Shown here in pieces: positions 15,022 through 22,346 of a stretch of DNA of 32,882 nucleotides. Position 1 is the stretch's first letter, and each line of letters begins with the position of its first letter. Source of the DNA: Anthropogastromicrobium chipingensis_A. GTDB taxonomy: Bacteria; Bacillota; Clostridia; Lachnospirales; Lachnospiraceae. Below the pieces are notes generated by a model that did not search any database, had not been told where the DNA came from, and was given only the letters and a program-made list of their open reading frames with translations. The position numbers and the translations under genes were made by a program. The stretch spans positions 1 to 32,882 of the forward strand of contig CAVCXB010000017.1 of NCBI GenBank assembly GCA_963605535.1. The letters run 5' to 3'.

Positions 15022-15582
15022 GTGCAAGGAAACGACGAAGCAATAATTGATCTGTACTGGGCGCGAGATCCGCAGGCCATCGAAGAAACACAGCTTCAGT
15101 ATGGCGAAAAGCTTAGCAGAATGGCCTTTCAGATTCTAGAAAACAGGGAGGATTCTGAGGAGAGCGTAAACGACACCTATCTTCGAACATGGAATTCGAT
15201 ACCGCCGCAGCGACCACAGTTTTTCTTTGCGTATCTGGCAAAAATCTGTCGATTCTTATGTTTTGATTTGTTAGACCGCAAGAATGCGCAGAAGCGAAGC
15301 GCAGCGGTTGTAGAACTGACGGATGAGATGCAGCAGTGCATTCCAGATTCGCGTCAGGAAAACAGTGCACAGTCAGAGCAGATTGGACATAGTATATCGT
15401 TTTTTTTAAGAGAACAATCCAAGCAGGATCGCCTCTTATTTATGCAGCGCTATTGGTATGGAAAAAGCATAAAAGAGTTGGCGCAGGAGATGAATATCAG
15501 TGAAAGCAGCACAAAGGTACGGCTGCACCGGATACGCAGCAAGTTGAAAAAATTTCTGGAAAGTGAGGGCATTTGGATATGA
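15022..15582 (+). CDS. ECF-type RNA polymerase sigma factor
   Basis: The 186-residue protein directs RNA polymerase to a private set of promoters. The GTG at 15022 is preceded by AAGAGGAGG. Region 2 covers about residues 25-90: YGEKLSRMAFQILENREDSEESVNDTYLRTWNSIPPQRPQFFFAYLAKICRFLCFDLLDRKNAQKR. Region 4 covers about 130-180, with FMQRYWYGKSIKELAQEMNISESSTKVRLHRIRSKLKKFLE as the helix-turn-helix. There is no region 1 or 3. It overlaps the next gene by ATGA, the usual sigma/anti-sigma coupling. Its own promoter has an ECF-like sequence shared with the serpin gene, so positive autoregulation is likely. Confidence 0.93.
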   Translation: MQGNDEAIIDLYWARDPQAIEETQLQYGEKLSRMAFQILENREDSEESVNDTYLRTWNSIPPQRPQFFFAYLAKICRFLCFDLLDRKNAQKRSAAVVELTDEMQQCIPDSRQENSAQSEQIGHSISFFLREQSKQDRLLFMQRYWYGKSIKELAQEMNISESSTKVRLHRIRSKLKKFLESEGIWI

Positions 15583-16436
15583 CAGGAAAAGATTTGCTGG
15601 AAGGTTTACACTTTGTGGATGAGGATCTGATTGAGGAAGCCGGGAAGGAAACACTATCGGCAGAAACGACCGAAGAGAAAATAAGATCGGTAGAATCAAA
15701 CGAAGAGAAAATGCGATCAGTAGAATTAGCCGAGGAAAGAATGCAAAATGAAGAAAAATCAGAAAAGGAATTAGAGAAAAAATTAGAGAAAAAATTAGAG
15801 AAGAAAAGCAAATCTGGGAATCGCTCCGGTAAAGTAATCTTTCTTAGAATCGCCATTTCGGCAGCAGCCGGACTTCTTATTTTTGCTGCTGGTACGGCGA
15901 TTGGTTCTCGTATGGCAGTGAAGCCGCTTCATAGTGAAACCACAACGTACACGTTGCCTGAGGATGGTCAGAATGATGAGAATGAGCATGCACCAGCGCA
16001 AGGGGCTCAGCCAGAAGACCAGATAATGGAAAGCCAGCCAGAAGGTGTGGCCGTGTTAGGTGTCTATCAAGGCGAAGACGAACAGAATACTTCATATAAC
16101 GGTGAAGCACCAGCACAGGAAGGCATGGTTGGCGTGCAGGCAGAAAATTCAGATATAGATACGCTTTCACTTTCTGAAGAGGTGAAGGTTGGAAGAAAGA
16201 TAGCGTCATCGCAGTCACAGCAGGTACAAGGCGGTCATCTTCCGCAGATGCCTGCTACAGTGATTGGTGGCATATCGGTTTATTTCTATCAGGAAGAGAA
16301 TACAGAGGATCGCTTTTTTGCGGATTTTGAGCAAAACAATGTTTCTTATACATTGCAGGCAGATACCCTTCGGGAAGTTGTGCAGGCAGCAGCTGATACG
16401 ATTTGTGGAACTGGCGTGATCACGATTGTGGAGTAA
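15579..16436 (+). CDS. Membrane-anchored anti-sigma factor (predicted)
   Basis: From the ATG at 15579, which overlaps the sigma stop codon, the protein has 285 residues. The short N-terminal motif DLLEGLHFVDEDLIEEAG resembles the start of clostridial anti-sigma proteins. Residues about 30-85 are highly charged with repeated EEK/RSVE and LEKK units, probably coiled coil, encoded by tandem DNA repeats near 15660-15805. One membrane helix follows (about 88-110, VIFLRIAISAAAGLLIFAAGTAIG), so the N-terminus is inside and about 175 residues are outside. The outside part is acidic and Gln/Pro-rich, with a small compact end (about 220-285, IGGISVYFYQEE...FFADFEQNNVSYTLQADTLREVVQAAADTI). The signal sensed is unknown. 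The assignment rests on position, overlap and topology. Confidence 0.8.
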   Translation: MTGKDLLEGLHFVDEDLIEEAGKETLSAETTEEKIRSVESNEEKMRSVELAEERMQNEEKSEKELEKKLEKKLEKKSKSGNRSGKVIFLRIAISAAAGLLIFAAGTAIGSRMAVKPLHSETTTYTLPEDGQNDENEHAPAQGAQPEDQIMESQPEGVAVLGVYQGEDEQNTSYNGEAPAQEGMVGVQAENSDIDTLSLSEEVKVGRKIASSQSQQVQGGHLPQMPATVIGGISVYFYQEENTEDRFFADFEQNNVSYTLQADTLREVVQAAADTICGTGVITIVE

Positions 16437-16457
16437 GAAAAATTTTTTTTCAGAATG

Positions 16458-16486
16458 TGTAACCTTACATTTAATTTTCCGTCTTA
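16458..16486 (+). promoter_or_regulatory. ECF-type promoter of the serpin gene
   Basis: TGTAACCTT (16458-16466), eight bases, TTTTCC (16475-16480), G and TCTTA (16482-16486): the same boxes and spacing as before the sigma gene. A GTGAA...GGGAA block after the -10 box is also shared. Confidence 0.75.
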
Positions 16487-16608
16487 AGGAGTGAAGGGAA
16501 CATGAGAACCCCAAAACAAAAGAAAAAGATGGTAAATTAGATGGTAAATTGTAGATTGATATAAAAAGCGATCTACAGATCAATGTTAAGAAAGGCAAGG
16601 TAAAAGTT
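16487..16608 (+). other. Serpin 5' leader with possible short peptide, tandem repeat and hairpin
   Basis: An ATG at 16502 after GGAGTGAAGGG opens a 12-codon frame (MRTPKQKKKMVN) ending at 16540. AGATGGTAAATT is repeated back to back (16527-16538, 16539-16550). TGTAGAT (16550-16556) pairs with ATCTACA (16571-16577). The leader peptide is speculative; the repeat and hairpin are visible. Confidence 0.4.
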
Positions 16609-18318
16609 ATGAGAAGAAAAAATTTAATGGGATTCACAGCAGCAATGGGAATCGTAATGGCAGGTACACAGCTGATGCAGGCAGCCGTACCAGTATGGGC
16701 AAAGGCAGTGAATGTAGAAATGCAGTCCGAATCTTCCTCAGATTCGTCATCCGACGCGGATTCCTCTGAGTCGCCTAGCGAAACATCGTATGACGATCTT
16801 GTAGAGATTCCAACTCTCAGCGATGAGGAATATCCGATAGATGAGATGCTAGGTGCATATGAACCGGCAGAGTCATCAGAGATCACAGATGAAATTCAGA
16901 CACTTTGCGATAAAGCGTTTGCTGACCTTGTAGGGGCTGTTTACACACCGGTTGCACTGATTGCAAAACAGGTGGTAGCAGGAACAAATTATAAAATCTT
17001 ATTTGAAAAAGAAATAGTGGTGCCGGATGCAGAAAAGACCTATGCGATCGGAATTATCTATGAGGATCTTGAGGGCAATGTTTCCATCACAGAGATTGAT
17101 GATATCTCAGATGAGGAGGCAGAGAATCTGCTGGCTCAGGCGAAGTCTGGAAATTCGGTGCAGACGCTGGTGGACACCGATAACCGTATCGGTTTTGCTT
17201 TGATGGAAAAACTTGCCGCCGAAAAGGAAAATGTATTCATTTCTTCCTATAGTATAGCGACAGCACTGACACTTTTGAGCCATTGCAGCGAAAGCGGAGA
17301 ACAGATCGACCAGTTAAAGGAATTTTTAGGAATGGATGATAGGACAGAGGATGAGATTCTTGCGGCGCAGAAGGCATTATCCGAGATGCTTGGTGCAAAT
17401 GCGCAGACAGACAGCGAGGAAAGTACAGACGAGAATGGTTATCCCAAATCCATTCTTGAGACAGCAAATGCCGTATACATCGACGATGAATTAAAGACAG
17501 TATCCGCCTTTGATGATCTGGCAAACATCTTTTCCGATACCTATCAGGCATCCCTTAAGAAGTGTGATCTTTCTACCGAGGATACCATGAACGAAATCAA
17601 TGCGTGGGTCAACGATAAGACACATGGACTGATCGATTCCATTCTGACAGAGCCAATGAGTGAGGGTGTGCGCATGACGCTTTTCAATGCTGTTTATTTT
17701 AAGGCAGCATGGATCCGGGAATTTTCCGAGGAATTGACCGACAAGCAGACCTTCCACGGCGCAAAGGGTGATACGACAGTGGACATGATGCATCAGCAGT
17801 CTCACTTTGATTATGCTGAAAATGATGACTATCAGATGGTTCGTCTGCCATATTATGGGAATTGTGAAATGACGGTTTATCTGCCAAAGGATGAAGCGAC
17901 AGCTGACAAGTGGAGTGAGGAAGGATATTTGTCGGCCCTGGTAGAGGATGCTTCGGATGAAGAGTGGAGCAGCCATGAGATTTCCCTTTCCATGCCAAAG
18001 TTTGAATTGGAGTATGGAGCAGAGTTAAATGATATTTTGCGGGAATTGGGAATTGAGAAAATCTTTAATGAGCAGGTATATGACCGTCTGAGTGATGAAA
18101 AATTGTCTGTCGGTTTCGTATATCATAAGACAGCAATCAAAAATGATGAAAACGGAACCGAAGCAGCGGCAGTTACGATGATGATAATGGAGGCAATGGC
18201 ACTGCAGCCTGAGGAAGAAGTTGTGGAGATGAATATGGATCACCCATTCTACTTCACCATTTCCAATACAGAGGCCGGTTTAAAGCTGTTTGAGGGCTGC
18301 GTGTACAATCTTGATTAA
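16609..18318 (+). CDS. Secreted serpin with N-terminal cystatin-like (QVVAG) segment
   Basis: The 569-residue protein starts with a signal peptide (1-31, ending VPVWA) and a Ser/Asp/Glu-rich spacer (about 38-95). Residues about 96-180 contain AKQVVAGTNYKILFEKEI, where QVVAG (121-125) plus TNY matches the first inhibitory hairpin of cystatins/stefins. Residues 190-569 are a serpin: NVFISSYSIATALTLLSHCS, NAVYFKAAW (360-368), FHGAKGDTTVDMMHQ, MTVYLPKD and the C-terminal DHPFYFTI. The reactive loop keeps the mobile hinge GTEAAAVT (516-523), as in inhibitory serpins. Counting from it puts P1 at Met530 and P1' at Ala531, suggesting elastase- or chymotrypsin-like targets. It lies directly behind the sigma/anti-sigma pair with an ECF promoter. 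Dual serine/cysteine protease inhibition is inference. Confidence 0.9.
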   Translation: MRRKNLMGFTAAMGIVMAGTQLMQAAVPVWAKAVNVEMQSESSSDSSSDADSSESPSETSYDDLVEIPTLSDEEYPIDEMLGAYEPAESSEITDEIQTLCDKAFADLVGAVYTPVALIAKQVVAGTNYKILFEKEIVVPDAEKTYAIGIIYEDLEGNVSITEIDDISDEEAENLLAQAKSGNSVQTLVDTDNRIGFALMEKLAAEKENVFISSYSIATALTLLSHCSESGEQIDQLKEFLGMDDRTEDEILAAQKALSEMLGANAQTDSEESTDENGYPKSILETANAVYIDDELKTVSAFDDLANIFSDTYQASLKKCDLSTEDTMNEINAWVNDKTHGLIDSILTEPMSEGVRMTLFNAVYFKAAWIREFSEELTDKQTFHGAKGDTTVDMMHQQSHFDYAENDDYQMVRLPYYGNCEMTVYLPKDEATADKWSEEGYLSALVEDASDEEWSSHEISLSMPKFELEYGAELNDILRELGIEKIFNEQVYDRLSDEKLSVGFVYHKTAIKNDENGTEAAAVTMMIMEAMALQPEEEVVEMNMDHPFYFTISNTEAGLKLFEGCVYNLD

Positions 18319-18394
18319 TCGAACTGCCAAATTGCGACAGCGTTCTGTTTTGTGAGAGGCATTGCAATTGGTGCGTTAAGACCTGCAATTGTGA

Positions 18395-19267
18395 CTACCC
18401 TTTCTTATTGTCTGTCAGGAACATTTTTTTGTAGCAGCCGGGTGTTGCCTTCTTGTATTTTTTGAACATTCGATTAAAATAGCTCAAATCATTGAATCCG
18501 CATGAATAGGCAACATCCGTTATGCTCTTGCAGGAGGTACACAATAGCTCACAGGCGCACTCAATGCGGTAATAATTTACATAGTCGATAGGAGATTTGC
18601 CAATAATCGAGTGAAATAAACGGCAAAAATGTTCCGGTGACATGTTTAATACAGCTGCCAGCTCAGAAAGCGTAAGCGGCGATGTAAAGTTTTTTCGGAT
18701 ATAATTTAAGACTGATTTAATCTGTTCGGTGCTTTTTTCGTTGCGCCGGATGGCTGGATTTGTAACGGTGTAGGCGTGTTCTTGAATCAATTGGCCAAAT
18801 AATTGCCAGATTAAGCCAATTGAAGCAAGTTCATAGCCTGCACTTTTTTGCTGCATCGTCTCAAAAATCTGATGAATCAGCACCGAGCAGATGCTTCCAT
18901 TTTCGTGAAACGGATCAATCAGCGTATCCGAGTCAAAAAAATCGCGGTAGCGATTGTAAAACAGTGCATTAGCATTCTGAGAAAGACGTCCGGATTCAAA
19001 TACCAGACATTCATAAATACAATCTGAGGGAATGCCGCCGTGCACTGCACCGGAGGAGATTATGGCAGTATCACCCTGCGTTAAGATGTGTGTCCGACTG
19101 TCAACGGTCAGCAAAAAGCTGCCGCACAGCACACGCATCAGCTCACATTCCATATGCCAATGAAATGGCATTTCATATCGTGGATGCGTTCTGTCAACAT
19201 AATACAATTCAATCGGAAAATCAGAGGTTCCGCGCGTAGTATCTTCATGTGAAGCCAAATATTTCAT
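18395..19267 (-). CDS. AraC-family transcriptional regulator
   Basis: The 290-residue protein has an N-terminal cupin sugar-sensing domain (about 15-110: FHWHMECELMRVLCGSFLLTVDSRTHILTQGDTAIISSGAVHGG) and a C-terminal double helix-turn-helix (about 185-285: IKSVLNYIRKNFTSPLTLSELAAVLNMSPEHFCRLFHSIIGKSPIDYV and ITDVAYSCGFNDLSYFNRMFKKYKKATPG). AGGAAGG precedes the ATG on the minus strand. It is divergent from fucA and its partner promoter has a weak -35 box, which suits activation by such a regulator. The probable inducer is fucose, fuculose-phosphate or a fucosylated glycan product; this is from position, not from sequence. Confidence 0.92.
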   Translation of the reverse strand: MKYLASHEDTTRGTSDFPIELYYVDRTHPRYEMPFHWHMECELMRVLCGSFLLTVDSRTHILTQGDTAIISSGAVHGGIPSDCIYECLVFESGRLSQNANALFYNRYRDFFDSDTLIDPFHENGSICSVLIHQIFETMQQKSAGYELASIGLIWQLFGQLIQEHAYTVTNPAIRRNEKSTEQIKSVLNYIRKNFTSPLTLSELAAVLNMSPEHFCRLFHSIIGKSPIDYVNYYRIECACELLCTSCKSITDVAYSCGFNDLSYFNRMFKKYKKATPGCYKKMFLTDNKKG

Positions 19268-19481
19268 AGAATTCCTTCCTGTCTGCCTAGTCAGGCAATT
19301 CGTTCAGTCAAGCGAAAAAAGAAACAAATACCGAGCAGTTTTTTGGCAAAATTTCAAAGAAACAAAACAGAAAAGATAGTTTAACACAACAAACAGTCGG
19401 CTTTTCTACGCATATCAGAGAAAATTATACAACAAAAATAACAAAATATCAATATCGTCCAATAGATAATCATGATAGACA
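19268..19481. other. Divergent control region between the AraC gene and fucA
   Basis: This AT-rich non-coding stretch holds a small hairpin TGCCT/AGGCA (19284-19288, 19293-19297) in the regulator's leader. No strong minus-strand promoter could be fixed. Binding sites of the AraC regulator are expected here but I could not identify a repeat with confidence. Confidence 0.35.
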
Positions 19482-19510
19482 GCGACACAAAGATAAATCA
19501 ACAGTATAAT
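19482..19510 (+). promoter_or_regulatory. Promoter of fucA-fucI
   Basis: TATAAT (19505-19510) has GCGACA (19482-19487) 17 bases upstream, a -35 box with two mismatches, as often seen at activator-dependent promoters. Confidence 0.55.
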
Positions 19511-19624
19511 CAAAGCAAGGGTTTGTAAAAACTTGAAGAACAGTATTCGATGAAACTACCAAAGAATGTAATTTCCAAAAAAAATACAGTGGAATAAGTG
19601 ACTGACAAAACAGGAGGGATGAGA

Positions 19625-20332
19625 ATGCAGATTGATGAGATAAAAGATCAGATTTGCGATATCTGTCATAAAATGTGGCAGTTAGGCTGGGTGGCAGCAA
19701 ATGATGGAAATGTGAGTGTACGCCTCGATGATGGAACATTTCTTGCAACACCGACCGGCATGAGCAAGAGTTTCATCACACCGGAGAAGCTTCTTCGCAT
19801 TGATGCGGCAGGAAATATTTTAGAGGGAGCACCGGGACTGCGCCCGTCGAGTGAGATTAAGATGCATATGAGATGCTACGAGAAGCGTGACGATGTAAGA
19901 GCCGTTGTCCATGCACATCCGCCGACAGCAACCGGCTTTGCCGTAGCGCACAGACCGATGGATATGTACAACATGATCGAGGACGTAGCGGCAATCGGAG
20001 CCGTTCCGCTGACACCATATGGTACACCGAGCACAACTGAGGTGCCGGATGCAATCGAGCCGTACTTAAATGATCATGATGTCATGCTGCTGCAAAATCA
20101 TGGTGCGCTGACTGTTGGAAGCGATGTCATTACCGCTTATTATCGTATGGAAAGTCTTGAACTGTGGGCGAAGATTACGCTCAATGCGATTTTACTTGGC
20201 GGCAGCTATGATATTGACCGTGAAAATATTGATAAGCTGATTAATCTGCGTTCGTATTATCACATCACAGGAAAGCATCCCGGTTATAAGAAGTTTGAGC
20301 GCAAAAAGGAAGGCGAGCCGACTGATAAATAA
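19625..20332 (+). CDS. fucA: L-fuculose-phosphate aldolase (class II aldolase/adducin family)
   Basis: The enzyme splits L-fuculose-1-phosphate into dihydroxyacetone phosphate and lactaldehyde. The ATG at 19625 lies 7 bases after AGGAGG and gives 235 residues; upstream in-frame ATGs overlap the ribosome binding site. The phosphate-binding region is near GWVAANDGNVSVR (21-33) and PTGMSKS. The zinc-site residues are Glu77 (PSSEIKMH), His96 and His98 (VVHAHPP), and His159 (LLQNHGAL). The family also includes ribulose-phosphate epimerases and rhamnulose-phosphate aldolases, but the adjacent fucose isomerase and fucosidase favour fuculose-phosphate. The C-terminus is somewhat longer than E. coli FucA, with a Lys-rich tail. 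It is followed after 91 bases by fucI, probably on the same transcript. Confidence 0.88.
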   Translation: MQIDEIKDQICDICHKMWQLGWVAANDGNVSVRLDDGTFLATPTGMSKSFITPEKLLRIDAAGNILEGAPGLRPSSEIKMHMRCYEKRDDVRAVVHAHPPTATGFAVAHRPMDMYNMIEDVAAIGAVPLTPYGTPSTTEVPDAIEPYLNDHDVMLLQNHGALTVGSDVITAYYRMESLELWAKITLNAILLGGSYDIDRENIDKLINLRSYYHITGKHPGYKKFERKKEGEPTDK

Positions 20333-20423
20333 AGATAGATCTAAGATACATCTGTCGATCAAAAAAGTATGTGTATCATGATGTTTGTATCAGAATCTAT
20401 ATAAATAGAAAGAGAGGGTACTT

Positions 20424-22205
20424 ATGTTATATCCAAAGATTGGAATCCGCCCGGTTATTGATGGACGTTGGGGTGGTGTTCGTGAGAGTCTTGAAGTTCA
20501 GACGATGACGATGGCAGAGAATGCAGCAAAACTGATCTCTGAGAATTTAAAATATCCGGATGGAACTCCGGTGCAGTGCGTAATCGGATGTACGACCATC
20601 GGAGGCGGTGCAGAAGCAGCACGCGTAGCCGAGCAGTTTTCCACACAGAACGTGACGGCAACCCTGTCCGTAACACCGTGCTGGTGCTACGGAACGGAGA
20701 CTTTTGATATGGATCCGACTACCATAAAGGCTGTATGGGGCTTTAACGGAACGGAGCGTCCGGGTGCTGTTTATCTGGCAGCTGTTTTAGCCGCACATGC
20801 ACAGCGCGGACTTCCGGCATTCTCCATTTATGGACATGATGTGCAGGAAGCAAATGACACCAGTATTCCGGCTGATGTGGCAGAGAAGATTTTGCGCTTT
20901 GCGCGCGGTGCAGTCGCAGCAGGCTGGATGCGCAACAAGGCATATGTAAATATCGGTGCTGTGACGATGGGAATTGCAGGAAGCTTCTGTGATGCAAACG
21001 TGCTTCAGAAGTATTTCGGTATCCGCGCAGAGTGGGTCGATGAGGTTGAGATTCTGCGCAGAATGACAATCGGAATCTATGATCATGAGGAGTACGAGAA
21101 GGCACTCGCATGGGTAAAGGCAAATTGCAAGGAAGGATTTGATAAGAATGCCGGAAAGAATTTCCCGGATGTTATCACAAAGTCGAAGGTAGTTGCTCTT
21201 GATAAGGACTGGGAGTTTATCGTAAAGATGACACTGATTATGCGCGATATCCTTTATGGAAATCCGCGTCTGGATGAACTTGGCTGGCATGAGGAGGCGT
21301 TGGGACGCAATGCAGTAGTTGGAGGCTTCCAGGGACAGAGACAGTGGACCGATTGGCTGCCGAATGCAGACTTTACGGAGGCTATTTTGGCTTCTACATT
21401 TGATTGGAACGGCCCGAAGGCACCGACGCCATTTGCAACTGAGAATGATACCTGCAACGGAATCGCAATGCTTCTTGGAAATCTGATCAGTGGTTCTGCA
21501 CCGTGTTTCCATGATGTGCGCACTTACTGGAGCCCGGAGGCTTGTGAGCGCGTAACAGGACACAAGCCGGACGGCGTAGCAGCCAATGGATTTATCCATC
21601 TGATCAACTCTGGTGCAACGGCACTTGACGGCTCCGGTGCATGTGTTGATGAGAATGGAAATCATGTGATGAAGCCATTCTGGGAGATGAAAGAAGATGA
21701 TATCAAAAACTGCCTTGCGGCTACGGACTGGTGCAGAGCAGATTATGAATATTTCCGCGGCGGCGGCTATTCCAGCCATTTTCGATGCCACGCTGAAATG
21801 CCGGTAACGATGATTCGCTTTAATATTATTGATGGAATCGGACCGGTATTACAGCTTGCAGAGGGATGGACGGCAGATCTTCCGGATGAGATTCACAATC
21901 CGATCGACAAGCGCACCGACCCGACCTGGCCGACAACCTGGTTCTGTCCGAGACTTACAGGAGAGGGTGCATTTACCGATGTTTACAGCGTTATGGCAAA
22001 CTGGGGTGCAAACCACGGCGTTACCGTATATGGTCATGTGGGCGCGGATTTGATTACATTGGCAAGTATGCTTCGCATTCCGGTAACTATGCACAATGTG
22101 GATAAGGAAAAGGTATTCCGTCCGCATGCGTGGGCAAGCTTTGGAACGCAGGATACACAGGCGGCTGATTATGCAGCATGCAAGAATTACGGACCGTTGT
22201 ACTAA
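20424..22205 (+). CDS. fucI: L-fucose isomerase
   Basis: FucI converts L-fucose to L-fuculose and uses a divalent metal. The 593-residue length equals the family norm. Diagnostic segments are the N-terminal KIGIRPVIDGRWGGVRESLE, the PCWCYGTETFDMDP substrate region, WGFNGTERPGAVYLAAVLAAHAQRG, IYGHDVQEANDTSIP, NAVVGGFQGQRQWTDWLPN, the GAHV-type VGADLITLASMLRIPVTMHNV and the final RPHAWASFGTQDTQAADYAACKNYGPLY. These are strongly FucI and not AraA. The ATG follows AGAGAGGG. It shares a transcript with fucA. The product goes to a fuculokinase that is not encoded in this window. Confidence 0.97.
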   Translation: MLYPKIGIRPVIDGRWGGVRESLEVQTMTMAENAAKLISENLKYPDGTPVQCVIGCTTIGGGAEAARVAEQFSTQNVTATLSVTPCWCYGTETFDMDPTTIKAVWGFNGTERPGAVYLAAVLAAHAQRGLPAFSIYGHDVQEANDTSIPADVAEKILRFARGAVAAGWMRNKAYVNIGAVTMGIAGSFCDANVLQKYFGIRAEWVDEVEILRRMTIGIYDHEEYEKALAWVKANCKEGFDKNAGKNFPDVITKSKVVALDKDWEFIVKMTLIMRDILYGNPRLDELGWHEEALGRNAVVGGFQGQRQWTDWLPNADFTEAILASTFDWNGPKAPTPFATENDTCNGIAMLLGNLISGSAPCFHDVRTYWSPEACERVTGHKPDGVAANGFIHLINSGATALDGSGACVDENGNHVMKPFWEMKEDDIKNCLAATDWCRADYEYFRGGGYSSHFRCHAEMPVTMIRFNIIDGIGPVLQLAEGWTADLPDEIHNPIDKRTDPTWPTTWFCPRLTGEGAFTDVYSVMANWGANHGVTVYGHVGADLITLASMLRIPVTMHNVDKEKVFRPHAWASFGTQDTQAADYAACKNYGPLY

Positions 22206-22221
22206 ATCCGAAGGGCAGTGG

Positions 22222-22289
22222 CTGCCGGGAAGCTATGGTGGCAACTCGTCTCACCGCCATTTGGTTACGGCAGTTCGATAAGTTTTTTG
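22222..22289 (+). terminator. Branched hairpin and T run after fucI
   Basis: An outer stem CTGCCG/CGGCAG (22222-22227, 22268-22273) encloses ATGGTGG/CCGCCAT (22235-22241, 22254-22260). A run of six T begins 9 bases further at 22283, so the spacing is not ideal for an intrinsic terminator. Confidence 0.5.
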
Positions 22290-22318
22290 TTGTCATTGTT
22301 GTCTGAAAATGGTATGAT
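22290..22318 (+). promoter_or_regulatory. Promoter of the DsbD-like gene
   Basis: TTGTCA (22290-22295) and TATGAT (22313-22318) are 17 bases apart, 28 bases before the start codon. Confidence 0.65.
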
Positions 22319-22346
22319 GAATAAAAAATAAGGAGCTTTATTCACG

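Noticed and set aside
15660..15805. Short tandem DNA repeats considered as a CRISPR-like array
   Set aside because: They are in-frame codon repeats encoding EEK/RSVE and LEKK units of the anti-sigma coiled coil, with no spacers.
20787..21791. 334-codon open frame on the minus strand inside fucI
   Set aside because: It is antisense to a strongly conserved gene, its protein resembles no family and it is explained by codon bias of the sense strand.
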